Assembly (NCBI RefSeq): GCF_025144465.1
Contig: NZ_CP083555.1
Span: forward strand, 47,077 to 111,076
DNA from: Leisingera sp. S132
GTDB lineage: Bacteria; Pseudomonadota; Alphaproteobacteria; Rhodobacterales; Rhodobacteraceae
DNA: 64,000 bases
Direction of reading: 5' to 3'
Shown: in pieces, positions 43,701-52,700 of the stretch
Position numbering within the stretch: position 1 is the stretch's first letter
Layout of the letters: every line of letters starts with the position of its first letter
Program-made: the position numbers and the translations under genes
The notes under the pieces: generated by a model
Database searches by the model: none
What the model was told of the DNA's origin: nothing
The model's input: the letters and a program-made list of their open reading frames with translations, nothing else

Positions 43701-44071
43701 GATTGCCCACGGCGACAGAGTATGCTGACATCGCGAACGCTCAGGAAGGTAGTTTCATAGTCAGGCTCGATGTTGAAACGATGGAGAATGCAAAATTAGG
43801 TGATACTCAACCGCTGGTTCGCGGCAGTTGGCACCTCTTCACCCGTAGTGACCTACCATCACAGAAATTGCCCGTGCTAATGCGAAGGACAGATGGAAAG
43901 GCCTTCCAAGCTTCTTCGAGCGAGGTGACCTTCGGAAGGGCGCAAAAAAAGATTGGCGTGGATCGCTTTCGAATTGTCTACGCTTCTCTAAGGCCAACAA
44001 CTCGCGCTGAAGAGCTAAACGCCGATGCTCTCGAATTCCTGGGAACCTTCCAGCAAATACTCGGAGTTTGA
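37787..44071 (+). CDS. giant DEAH helicase with DUF1998-type C-terminus (DruE/DrmA-DrmB-like)
   Basis: ATG 37787 follows GAGGT. The 2094-residue protein has an SF2 helicase N-terminus: PPYPHQADAL, Walker A TGTGSGKT (111-118), motif Ia LYPMNALVNDQ, DEAH (337-340) and ATSAS, with a wide insertion, then the second RecA domain 'SCTTTMEVGIDIGSLTAVAL' and QQRAGRAGRRG (1224-1234). Several CxxC zinc knuckles follow (CPHCGANGT; CGYCTH...CAKC; CGRCGY...CPACG; CPACGRTE). The C-terminus has CQCSSSCYACLRSHKNRWDH (1809 on) and LDRHLGASF, the DUF1998/MZB signature. Length and architecture match DruE of Druantia; DISARM splits the same domains into DrmA and DrmB. Likely a DNA translocase sensing or clearing foreign DNA. 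Confidence 0.85.
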   Translation: MFNELGNLQKALCAYIEATYHISNPSLVDLRRSLLDSTGTISQKAYVESTPIYQGQRRFSDLNIPREARDFLTHLGSKEGGNIVFDPPYPHQADALELIADPIGRSLLATTGTGSGKTETFLLPILMKLANEAASKPTQFSERAVRSIILYPMNALVNDQLGRLRKLFGSAPVRNWFSENGGRPAKFARYTGRTLYPGQRTEDRNKRRLQSLNFFRDLERDAQTDEEVSAQISQLRSLGRWPAKPSDDQEENGMTNWLGNNKRWLGTDNKFQRAIERPQDAELLLRHEVQDQPPDLLITNYSMLEYMLLRPIERSIFERTRAFFETNPHERLLFVLDEAHLYRGASGTEVALLIRRLRNRLGLSPDRMQVIATSASFSDGAAAQRFIGGLVGRDVNMIEVLKGEKHARLPSGPGDTSLASVLAKCRTEALRETNSEKRIEALSPLLTYRRDTLTESRMIVSSLNATETEVVLNGVDASLEVLTETIKIGPFGEIESRNSYIMITGITSPGEIRVGRSASLPDLLLEDGQVVVVRDGLQRAIHAVLAGLPVIGRLVNLTGGATTDDDLVTAEPKAPLAVEEVGALLFDDELDPSVRAKATDTLLELASYAKAEPEGQPLLAARVHALFRGLPGLWACADEECKDLPKSAAPRPTGMLFPQSTRECGCRSRVFELHTCRDCGVAYFKAFALNPNQPDFLWAEDIGDIDDIDGIVRPVQILLEDPGLDADRYCTSSFLDPLTGRVGSGSINAREVWLPRPSKNVEPGHFEKCPHCGANGTQIMDHQTKGDEPFQELISVQLLDQPARVEATSPLKGRKSLIFSDGRQAASRLSGKLKNFSLQDSIRPLLLTGLRLLEEEFGEHVPLGYAYPAILYACANFDVNFRLPGAEHDEFARDLRKLKGFIQDEGDFAEFRDLAATINKTHVKSVRAPLARILANKHTGLLPLALAAPQPILTEKQTSRLNALPVPPVGSGTENERRQALLELWLTLSLSGGSVLLEGTPSEWIDSREGPALKRSNGRYTAVLEKLLSAKWHRSQFGANAKPDASWIDFLTSTFGQNHNAQGFFVNAAKVRLRPENEIEWRRCGYCTHVQPSNAIMGQTCAKCSKETDPLNPRQDKVFRTRKFLYRKLVERFEAEGDQGYVPYPFVAEEHTAQLNDAGQDQAFSRAEWYELRFQDLDVPGPRGERAGAVDVLSCTTTMEVGIDIGSLTAVALRNVPPGRANYQQRAGRAGRRGSSLSTVLTFAGSDSHDQRFFANPQEMVGGLVPDPVLNLDNRDIVQRHAFALILSMFQQERIEVPDTDGDVQASNIFESLGLLSDFKDPDSDGFTFAGLRIWLEANAGQINTALRDVIPQDAVEGDPDTFFANVPKQLMHELERVGAGTGEVSLEEADVSTLAEEGPSFDFGMEDFGADADLYDAPDENPIVESAHDTVDVNPDAPLKPQNLLDRLFSKAVLPRYAFPTDVVSFTVFDPSSTRYRAEVAYSPQAGLTQALSQYAPGREVWVDGQKFRSMAIHSGFQKDRINAYRLQRLYFECGRCGYAKLEDKDDNHRLGDTEDCPACGKVAGMGPAERWIVPVGFAHPHDEEVELAGDETPLPTRPTRAKLSAPQFKQQHELGRLERNDGSGFAAWASKEKLMVTNLGVRKPGATNTGFLYCPACGRTEPTGWVDGKLVSGKAHARPYPNHGKQPELCEGRGRPIVLGHEFLTDIALFSFKLSSELQLPPGSTASRIVLTTIAEALSLAAAELLDIDASDIGGGYRAALNEDGARGSEVEVYLYDTSPGGAGFVRAAAGDPGRLLEKALALLEQCQCSSSCYACLRSHKNRWDHADLDRHLGASFMRHILLGERPWIPEDVEDRLLEMLHTDLSDKGEEIKKTISGELVLPAYDDRNLVISHPLMRGKPGSKRAHKREHRSSNRYLDQLLVDRALPAAIVQALDVSSDSSDVEPPFALAETGVPVYRSLASLAGDGEGLPTATEYADIANAQEGSFIVRLDVETMENAKLGDTQPLVRGSWHLFTRSDLPSQKLPVLMRRTDGKAFQASSSEVTFGRAQKKIGVDRFRIVYASLRPTTRAEELNADALEFLGTFQQILGV

Positions 44072-44074
44072 GCA

Positions 44075-45814
44075 TTGGCCATCATGATACCAGATGTTTC
44101 TCCCGATCAGATCATACACGGTTCTGAGCGAGATGTTTATGTCGCATTACGCGACCAACTACCGGACGCCTACCGAGTGGTACATTCGTTACCTTGGCTG
44201 CGACCCAATCGCGATAACGCAAGCGGGCCTCTACGAGAAGGGGAAGCGGATTTCGTAGTTTTTCATCCCAAATACGGTTTGCTGGTTCTCGAAGTGAAAG
44301 GTGGAGAAGAAATGTTCGCTCGCGGCCATCGATGGTATCGTAAATTGCCAAGTCGCGACAAACCCATCACAAATCCGTTCGAACAAGCGCGCCGCAACAT
44401 GCACGCGTTAACCGACGCTATCGAGGAGCGAACCGGAGGAAGATTAAAACCGAACAAATACGTGTATAGCTATGCCGTCGTTTTCCCAAACGGACGGACT
44501 ATAGGCGAGCTACCTCTCGATGCAGTTGATCAAATTTTGATCGATGTCGATCGGATGCCTGAAATGGAGCGGATGATTGAGAAGGCATTCAAAGCTTTTC
44601 CCCAAAAAGTCGGGAGACTTCAAAGAGCGGAGTATGTCGAAATGCTTGATGTCTTGCTACCAAGATTTCAAGTAATGAGACCCCTGTCACCACAGATAGA
44701 AACTGGTCGGGAAAAACTACTAGAATTGACGGAAAACCAATCCTTGGCATTCCAAGGCCTTTTTAGCAATCGAAGGATGTTGGTGGAGGGGGTTGCTGGC
44801 TCCGGAAAGACATTGCTTGCAATCGAGCGGGCACTTGCCTTCGCACGGCAGGGCACGCGCTGTCTATTCATTTGCTACAACAAGGAACTGGCCCAGTGGA
44901 TCAGAGAGCAGATTTTTTCCGATCCTGATCGAACTAAACTTGCCGGACTGATTGATGTTTATCACTTCCACGCTCTCGCTGCAGAATTGGCAGACGAAGC
45001 CGGCCTACCATTTGAGGTACCATCTGATTTGACTGGACAACGTCGGTTCTGGGATGAGGAGGCCGCGTCAATCCTTGAAGCGGCAAGTGCTTGCCTATTT
45101 GCGATAGATGAGCCTCGGTATGGCGCTCTGGTGGTAGACGAAGCCCAAGATTTTGCTGAGCTTTGGTGGTATGCACTGCTGCCCCTCGTGCAGGACGGTG
45201 AGGAAGGCTTGATCTTCGTATTTATTGATCAGGCGCAGAGTCTCAGACAGCAAGCAAGCGCCCCACCAATTGAGTTTCCGACCCACTTTCGGCTCAACGT
45301 CAATTGTCGTAACACCAAGCGAATTGCACGAATGAGCGCGCACATTGCAACTCTTGACACTTTGTCGCCTTCCGGCACGCCAACTGGGGTAGATGTACGA
45401 ATGCTCCGAGCAAGTGCGCAAACACAGCAGGCTGGACTTGTAGCCAATGAACTGCGTCGATTGCTAGGTGATGAGAAGCTTTCGCCCGAACAAATTGTTC
45501 TCATTGGGCCGGCATCAAAAGGCCGTGGTAGCCTCAAAGAAATGAAAGACGTTGCTCATACACGCATAGTGACGTCCGCTTCGGAGTGGCGCGCTGGTGA
45601 AGGTATATTATGCTCCACGGCGCGGTCTTTCAAAGGCCTCGAAGCCGACGTCGTCATTGCGTACGACCTTTCTTCACTTGGCCCAGGCTTCACCGTATCA
45701 GATCTATATGTCGCTTGCAGCCGCGCAAGACATGTATTGATCATAATTACACACGGTGATCAAATCCGAGCTACCTTGGAAGAAGCTGAGGTCGCGAGCC
45801 GTGACGAAACTTGA
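44075..45814 (+). CDS. NERD-domain nuclease fused to UvrD-like helicase
   Basis: It begins 3 bp after the giant helicase, at TTG 44075 or ATG 44084. Residues ~10-130 form a NERD (nuclease-related) domain with the PD-(D/E)xK-like core GEADFVVFHPKYGLLVLEVK. Residues ~225-579 form an SF1 helicase: 'LTENQSLAFQGLF', Walker A GVAGSGKT (K245), 'CLFICYNKELAQWI', Walker B ALVVDEAQDF, FRLNVNCRNTKRIA, and C-terminal 'STARSFKGLEADVVI' with YVACSRARHVL (motif VI). Such fusions are predicted to unwind and cut DNA. Close coupling to the giant helicase suggests a joint nuclease-helicase complex. Confidence 0.87.
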   Translation: MAIMIPDVSPDQIIHGSERDVYVALRDQLPDAYRVVHSLPWLRPNRDNASGPLREGEADFVVFHPKYGLLVLEVKGGEEMFARGHRWYRKLPSRDKPITNPFEQARRNMHALTDAIEERTGGRLKPNKYVYSYAVVFPNGRTIGELPLDAVDQILIDVDRMPEMERMIEKAFKAFPQKVGRLQRAEYVEMLDVLLPRFQVMRPLSPQIETGREKLLELTENQSLAFQGLFSNRRMLVEGVAGSGKTLLAIERALAFARQGTRCLFICYNKELAQWIREQIFSDPDRTKLAGLIDVYHFHALAAELADEAGLPFEVPSDLTGQRRFWDEEAASILEAASACLFAIDEPRYGALVVDEAQDFAELWWYALLPLVQDGEEGLIFVFIDQAQSLRQQASAPPIEFPTHFRLNVNCRNTKRIARMSAHIATLDTLSPSGTPTGVDVRMLRASAQTQQAGLVANELRRLLGDEKLSPEQIVLIGPASKGRGSLKEMKDVAHTRIVTSASEWRAGEGILCSTARSFKGLEADVVIAYDLSSLGPGFTVSDLYVACSRARHVLIIITHGDQIRATLEEAEVASRDET

Positions 45815-46802
45815 ACCGCTAACACCAGAAGTTCTTCGCAAAAAGCTAGGTTTCGAGTTGGCTTCGGATGGCGGACCCTCAGTACGTTCCATCGCCAATG
45901 CTGCGCGAGAGTGCGTCCAAAAATGGCGCTCTCCTACGCGCGCAAGGGTTACACGTTTCCTGAATCAACAATTGCTCGCGGCATCATTCGACGAAGATTT
46001 CGTACGAGATCGCGTCACCAATGTGCTGGACACACTTATCGAGACTGGGGACCTGACAAAGGCGCGTTTTGACGGAAAACACTGCCTTGTGCTGTCGAGA
46101 ACTCAGTGGATCAAGATCACAGACGAAGAATTTGCATTTCTTGGTCACGGAGATACTGATGCACCATTAATAGGATCACTCAACAGTTATGTTCGGCGGG
46201 TGTCGCGTGTAGGTAAATTCGCCACTCCAACCAGTCTTTTCGACTACATGGGACTACCCGGACATTTGCGTCATTTCGCACGTAGAACTGGCACTACCAT
46301 CGATGCCCCGCTCAGTGAATTCTGGTCGGTTCTATGCAACTTGGCAAAAAATGAGGGACAGCCAATTGATGCCGATCAGATCCGAGCAGTTGTAGACCCG
46401 CCAGGGAGCACAAATGGCTTTTTCGGTCGCCACGATCAGTTGAGCGTGTCAGGGCGGTGGAAGCAGGCCGCACCTGAAGGCGTTTGGTGCGCAGTTCGAC
46501 CCGGCCGAAATCAATTCGAGTGGCATCCTATCATTTTGAGTGTCGGGGAAAGAGAGGTGCTGTCGCTGGACCTTTATGACTGGGATGAATGGTGTTGGTC
46601 ACTTCTTGCCAGAGGTAGGTCAATCGGTATTGAAGAGCGCTCTTACTATTCCGATGGTACTCTTTCATTCGAGCATCCTATCCCTACGCAGTTCCGCCGG
46701 TTGTTGAGCTTAATTGGCGAACCTGGAGAAAAGTCTTGGACATGGCGCATGAGTCTGGGCGCTGAGAACGCGTTCTCAAAATGGCGCGGCCTGGTCCAGT
46801 AG
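45801..46802 (+). CDS. unknown protein of the giant-helicase operon (333 aa)
   Basis: GTG 45801, with GAGG 10 bp upstream, gives 333 residues and a 14-bp overlap with the NERD-helicase gene; an ATG at 45756 would overlap by 59 bp. The N-terminal 100 residues are helical and winged-helix-like (FLNQQLLAASFDEDFVRDRV, then IETGDLTKARFDGKHCLVLS). The C-terminal half is rich in Trp (YDWDEWCWSLLARGRSIGIE). No family recognised. Its stop codon is only 3 bp from the convergent SNF2 gene stop. A specificity or adaptor subunit is possible. Confidence 0.7.
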   Translation: MTKLEPLTPEVLRKKLGFELASDGGPSVRSIANAARECVQKWRSPTRARVTRFLNQQLLAASFDEDFVRDRVTNVLDTLIETGDLTKARFDGKHCLVLSRTQWIKITDEEFAFLGHGDTDAPLIGSLNSYVRRVSRVGKFATPTSLFDYMGLPGHLRHFARRTGTTIDAPLSEFWSVLCNLAKNEGQPIDADQIRAVVDPPGSTNGFFGRHDQLSVSGRWKQAAPEGVWCAVRPGRNQFEWHPIILSVGEREVLSLDLYDWDEWCWSLLARGRSIGIEERSYYSDGTLSFEHPIPTQFRRLLSLIGEPGEKSWTWRMSLGAENAFSKWRGLVQ

Positions 46803-46805
46803 ATT

Positions 46806-49778
46806 TCATTCCAACATGATCACCAAATACTTTTGCTCGCTATAACTCGGCTTGATAATTTCTGCATTCAATCGGTCCAACCTCTCTAGGCGCACATTGC
46901 GTGAATGCTTTGCAATGTCCAGAGCGTTGCTGATGGCGCGGAAACGACTTCGGGTAAAGCCTTGCTCACTTTTCTCCATGCCCCGCGCACTGGCGTCGTC
47001 GAACGCAGCCTGTCTCAACCTGATCAGATCGTCTGCCTCGGAAGCCACAAGAAACCGTCGTTTGTCGATATGTTGTTTGAGGTCTGGAAGTTCTCTAAGT
47101 GAGTTTCGGTGTCTTTCGGTCGCCTCCTGCAACAGTAGTTCACCGCCTGCGCTCAACGCAGATTTTACTCCTGGATCGATTTTTGCGGGATATCCCTGCG
47201 CAAGTATTAGGTCTGCTCCTCGCGCGTCGACGTCCCATGGCGTAAACAACGAATGCGCCACCTCCTGCTCAACCAAAGCCCATTCAGTACCTGATAGCTT
47301 TGCCGCAATTACTTCGAGGCGGGCAGTAAACAGACTATTCAGCCAACGCCGATCGGCTCGCAAATCCTCCTCCATCTTCTGAATGGCATCCCAATAGGGC
47401 TTTTGCTCACTGCGCGTTCGAGCCGATTGCAAACTCTTAATGAGGCGGTCACGCTCCAGATCAGAGAAATACTGATCACCCGGAACACAACTCAAAACGA
47501 CCACTAAGTAGGTCCCGCGATTCTCGTTGTTTGCAAGTGCATGACCGTCAGGCAAATTGACTCTGAGATGCGAAGGGCCCTGTCTTACGATTTTGGCCCA
47601 TTCATCGAGCAAGGCTTCGTGAAGAGAGTTGCCGTGGTCAAGGAAGTTGAGCGGTGTTGCTGGATTCTCGTCCAGTGAAACTGTCGGCAGTGGTGGGGAT
47701 TCCAACTCTCTGCGACCATCGATATATGCGTATCTTTGACCTTCGCGCGGATCTAAACTGGGAAGCAAGAACCGCGGTTCAATCGGCCCGGTCGTGTACT
47801 GTGAACGATAATAGTGTAGAAGGCGGTAGGGTTTCGATTTGGCTTGAGGGTCTTGTCTTTTCCAAAGTCGAAGCTCATTGGCCCGCCCCATGAGCCGCAT
47901 CCAACTTCGCAGTCCGACTTCCGAGCGCACTATTGCCCGCTTTGCGTTGGAATGTTGGAGTAGGGGGCCCAGCGATCCTCGCTGATCGTAGTAGTCTGCA
48001 ACTTCTCTGGCACCATCTGGGGTCCAAGGGAGAACTGACGACAAAGGTGTGACCATCTCACGATGATCATCATTTGCTTTGTGGCGAGCCTCATTTGAAA
48101 GTTTTTGCCAATTGATAGTGTGAGGTTTCAGGGCTGCTTTGGTAATATGCCCACTGATGGTATCAATATCATCGCCGTCAAGCCGGATGCTACGCCTGAA
48201 TATACCGAAATCGTCCAATACTGAGACTACACGCTCATCTACTTGGCCGCGCTGATAAATCGGGTAAATGTCGATGGTTCGCTCGCCAGGCTGGTCCAGT
48301 AGTGCGGCGCTACCGAGCCGATCGAGACGCCCGATCCATTGTTCAACTGAGATTGGCGACCAAGGCACACTAAAAAAGATCAGTTTTCGCGCGTGCTGTA
48401 AATTGAGCCCCACTTGCGCGATGTCGGCAGCGATGAGTAATTGATCTTCTCCATCCACGAAACCACCAAGCCCGTCATCATACTCTCCGAATAATCCAAC
48501 CAAATCGGAGGTTGCCGATGCGTCGCGATTGCGGCTGACCGCAAGCGACAAGCTTCGGCGGTCATGGCGTGGTCCTATGGTTGGAAGATACTGTGGGATC
48601 ATCCTTTCCAAGTAGTCCACCGTCGGATTGTCCTCGGCGACAATGAGGACTGCTTCATTTGGGTTGGCGTCCCATATCTCGGCGAGCAAATCGATGGTTG
48701 CTTCAATGCGACTGTCACCGTTGGCAGCCTCAAGGTACCGTGTTGCAGCCGCAAGAAAGCCTTGAGGGTCTCTCTGATCCCGCCCACGCAGAATATTTAC
48801 TCGCTCGCTCAATGCACGGGGAGAGCGTAGCGCCACCTGGCCCAAACGCGCAAGGTCGGTGGTGCTGGACGCGTTCTCAGAGTCACCGATGAATCGCCAG
48901 ACCTGAGTTTGACGCTCCACCTCATCTGAGGTTGGCTCGATAACGACCTTATGGAGTACTCGTTGCGGCAGAAGATCTGGATAGTCGCTACGGTTGGTAT
49001 GCAATACCCTGCGCAACAAGCAATGTGTTATGGCAACAGACTCAGGTTTTCGACTTTCTGGTGGCACCAAAAAGTCGAACTGGCGCCAAGCATTGCTGCT
49101 GTTGGCACCTAACAAGTCCGCAGCTTTAGTCTCCCGATCACGCAGCACCTCTTCTGGGGTCTCTGATAGACGTGCGGCGAACGCCATACGTTCAGGCTCA
49201 AGGATATTCATTAATTGTCGAAAGGTAGAAAGATCTTCCAACTTGGGAGTTGCTGACAAGAGCAATAGCTGCCGAAAGTCTCGAGCAACATCAACTATAC
49301 GTTGACGTGCAGTCGCTTGTAGTCGATGCAATTCATCTACAACCAGTAGATCGTAGAGGCTTGGATCTATCTCTGTGACTGAGCCAAGTTGATCAAAATA
49401 TGCCAGCCGGACAAATGTCGTATCCTCCTCATCTTCAGGAGCGCGACCTAGCGGTGTGAAGTGTCCGCGCGTTTGGCACTCAAGTAGCCATTGTGGAGCA
49501 ATATTTTCAGGTACGAGGATGAGAGTGCGGTGTCTTGGGTTTTGGAGCCGCAACGCATTTATTATCATCAACGTCTGGACAGTTTTCCCCATCCCAACTT
49601 CATCGGCTAGTAGATGCCTTATTCGGCTGTCAGATAAAATCCGTTGCACGTTCGCAAGTTGGTGGGGATAAGGCACAGCTGCCACACCGGTTGCTCCTCC
49701 CAAGCCAGCGACCTCGCGTTCAACCTTTCGACGGATAGCCTGCACACCGAGGCATAGGTCAATGAATGGGTCCTTCAT
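46806..49778 (-). CDS. SNF2/RapA-like SF2 helicase (DrmD-like)
   Basis: The 990-residue protein has motif Q/I 'YPHQLANVQRIL' with Walker A DEVGMGKT (59-66), Ia LILVPENIAPQW, DELH (148-151), LLLSATP, and C-terminal motifs V-VI 'LLIAADIAQVGLNLQHARKL' and EQWIGRLDRLG. This is the SNF2/RapA subclass seen as DrmD in class 1 DISARM and in other defence loci. The C-terminal ~400 residues are unrecognised. It is translationally coupled to the upstream 1012-residue gene by an ATGA overlap, so the two products probably work together. Confidence 0.85.
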   Translation of the reverse strand: MKDPFIDLCLGVQAIRRKVEREVAGLGGATGVAAVPYPHQLANVQRILSDSRIRHLLADEVGMGKTVQTLMIINALRLQNPRHRTLILVPENIAPQWLLECQTRGHFTPLGRAPEDEEDTTFVRLAYFDQLGSVTEIDPSLYDLLVVDELHRLQATARQRIVDVARDFRQLLLLSATPKLEDLSTFRQLMNILEPERMAFAARLSETPEEVLRDRETKAADLLGANSSNAWRQFDFLVPPESRKPESVAITHCLLRRVLHTNRSDYPDLLPQRVLHKVVIEPTSDEVERQTQVWRFIGDSENASSTTDLARLGQVALRSPRALSERVNILRGRDQRDPQGFLAAATRYLEAANGDSRIEATIDLLAEIWDANPNEAVLIVAEDNPTVDYLERMIPQYLPTIGPRHDRRSLSLAVSRNRDASATSDLVGLFGEYDDGLGGFVDGEDQLLIAADIAQVGLNLQHARKLIFFSVPWSPISVEQWIGRLDRLGSAALLDQPGERTIDIYPIYQRGQVDERVVSVLDDFGIFRRSIRLDGDDIDTISGHITKAALKPHTINWQKLSNEARHKANDDHREMVTPLSSVLPWTPDGAREVADYYDQRGSLGPLLQHSNAKRAIVRSEVGLRSWMRLMGRANELRLWKRQDPQAKSKPYRLLHYYRSQYTTGPIEPRFLLPSLDPREGQRYAYIDGRRELESPPLPTVSLDENPATPLNFLDHGNSLHEALLDEWAKIVRQGPSHLRVNLPDGHALANNENRGTYLVVVLSCVPGDQYFSDLERDRLIKSLQSARTRSEQKPYWDAIQKMEEDLRADRRWLNSLFTARLEVIAAKLSGTEWALVEQEVAHSLFTPWDVDARGADLILAQGYPAKIDPGVKSALSAGGELLLQEATERHRNSLRELPDLKQHIDKRRFLVASEADDLIRLRQAAFDDASARGMEKSEQGFTRSRFRAISNALDIAKHSRNVRLERLDRLNAEIIKPSYSEQKYLVIMLE

Positions 49779-52700
49779 TCAGATCCCCCTCTGGCACGCA
49801 GCGCCGCATACCTTACTGCGCGCGCCGAGAATCGGTCAGCAAGCATACGCTCAGTTGCGGCGCTCCATGACAAACGCGCGGCTACCGTCGGCTTTGTGAA
49901 CAACCAAAAGGATGCTTCGGCCAAATCACGGTTCCACTTTCTGGCATGGTGTGGTGGGGAGTTCCTCCCTATCCAATCGTCCAGAAGATCGACAATCTCG
50001 TCCGGGAGCATTGCTTCAAAATCGGCCTCACTCAAGGCATCACCCGCGTCGAGTGGTCGAAGTAGGTCTACCATACCAAGCAGTGTAGCCTTACTCTTGG
50101 CCTCGACTATGGCACTATGCCAATTCCCAACGACTTCACCGACATCAACATCATCCTCTGGATCGAAAAGGCAACGCTCTCCCAGTGCAACTGACTCCAA
50201 GTAGAGTGTAGAATAAGCCTCATTGAAGATGTCATCGAGTTCGGCCGCGATATCTTCGTCTATCGGGTTGTGCGTAGTTTCCAGGTTTGTGAATAGGCCA
50301 CTTGCCTCAATCAATCGTGCCAAGATTCTATCAAGTCGAGAAGCCTGGTCTTCAGAGATCGCAATATCACAGTAGCCAACCCCTAAATTTGCGCACGCCA
50401 AGAGGAAATTGCGCACGAAACCCGTCTCGTGGCCACTGAGGATCAACTGCTCTTGGCTAACCCAACTAGGACCACATAGCTGCTCAACGAACCATTTTTC
50501 GAGTTCTCGCACAACCTGGCCACGGCGATACTGAGTTACAGGATTATCAACCGTTGCGGCGGACCAACTGATCAAAGCATCCACAACATCACGACCAAAC
50601 ACCGCGTTGGTCTCAACTCCGCTAAACCGGCGCATGAGACGTTCGGGCTTTTCAATTTTAAAAGCGTCACCAGAGCGCCATCTGCTAGGACCCACGCAGA
50701 TGCCACCAAAGTTTGATGGCGCTTGTCGGCCAGCGCGGAACAACTGTATGTCAGTGTCAGGAACCGAACTGCTCGCCGCGCAGGAAACGGTTGGCCGATC
50801 TGGCGTAGAGGCAAAGATTGCCAACTCACCTGTTTCATCCGTAGCAGCTATTGTCCCGCCGGCCCGACTTTCCCAGGCAAAAGGAGCGACTGTTTGCTCG
50901 AATTCAAAGGACTTCTTTAAGAGCCCACTAACTTCGACACTCAGTTCTGCACGACGCGCCGCGAGCACAGATGCCGCTGTGTCGGCGTCGAGCAGGCGCT
51001 CCCAAATACCGTGACTACCTTCGATTTTACATGGTGTGTCTGGCAGTGTGTCGCCTACGCGATTTACCATTCTACCATCGCAGCAAACCATTAGCTGAAA
51101 TTCGGCCTCCTGAAGCGATGCATCCGCATTAAACCGAAGCGTCACTTTCCTATCAGCCAGATCAGAAGTTGCGTAGTCTCCAGCATCGATGTCGACCGTC
51201 AGTAGACCGAGACCATCTTCCTGAGATTCTACGATATCAATCGCGACGTCATCGCCCTCGCCGTACCGTATTCTGTAGCGTCCAGTCTCGGTCGCGGAGA
51301 AACCAGCAAGCAATGTTTCTTCGCCCGCCAATGTGGACTCCGATCCATTAGGACAAACCAATCGCGCTTCGCACAACCCATCCGGTGCGTACAATCTGAA
51401 AGCCACAAAACTTCCTTCGGAAAATCTGCGCACTGGTCGATGTTGTTCCAGTTCAGCAGAACCAATCCACGAAAACTGAGTCTTTTTCCTAACTGAAAAA
51501 CCATGATTCATCAGCCAGGATGCGTTGGCTGGGTCACCGGCGTGAAGGCGAAAAGCATCCAATCCAACGACCCGACCGAGGCTCTCTCCGACGGGTGGAG
51601 AGCCAGTTTCTTTGCTCGCCAGCAGAATACATTTGGAACTATCAGAAACTATTCCAGAAGTGCTTTGGAGCGCGTCGCCGTCAGGACCAAAATCTGAGAA
51701 CAAAAGTGGCTCTCCGGTCGCAACCCTCAGGCTTCCTAGAAAATCTTTAGCTTCTTGAGCGATGGGCAGTCTTCGCGTTTCGTCAATTAAAGGTCGTTCA
51801 GGTTCGGGTAAAAAACAGATTTGAAGTGGTAACGGGAAATCACTGAAGATGTTGCGTCCGGGAACAGGACGACCCTCACCCCAAAGGAACGCGCGCCATC
51901 GCATAGCATCGAGGGCGCTTCTGGCCAGTTCGCGATCACTCTGTCCCATCTGAGGTATCTTGAGCGCAAGCGTAAGGCGGTTTTCGAATGAACGAAGTAC
52001 AAGAGGAGCAAAGAGAGGTTGCTGCTCCGAACCACGTCGCGCTGTTTGCTTTGGTTTTGCGCTGAGCGCTTTTTGCCTTATGCGCGCTTCCCTAAGTGCT
52101 GTTATGGAAGCATCGTCCCGAGCAATATCAGCGGCAATACGTTGAAGGGCCGTACCAGCGATACCATACTCACCCCCAGAATCGAGAATGTGGCGAACCA
52201 CTGCTGCAGCCGTGTGCTCTTCCTCAAGCCAACTGTTGAGACGAACGCTGCCACCAATTTTTGCCCGCTCCCTGATTGTGGCAACCAAATCCGCATCAGT
52301 TCCAGCAAGATCAATGACTGAACGAACGTCACGCAGGGTTTCCGCTAAAGTACGGTGCAACTCAATGGGCAAGATGGCATGCAAGACTGGCCACGCGATG
52401 TGGCAGAAAGCTTCGTTCCAAGAACTGCGCGAGGGCTGCGCCAACCCTAAGGCTACTGCCTGTTCTCGAAACAATGCCGATAGTGTCCCGCGTTCAACTA
52501 ACGTGACTTCCTTCAGCATATCCGCGAAGACTGGCCAAAAATCGGTACCAGTACCACGATAAACGTAGCCTACTTCTGTGGAAGCCACGAGTAGAGGCAA
52601 CGGGTGTCGATGCCACCAACCCGATCCGATGTGATGGCAATCCAGTGCTTTACGAACTACCAGAAGCATTGCAGCCAATTCATTTTCCTCTAACCCATGT

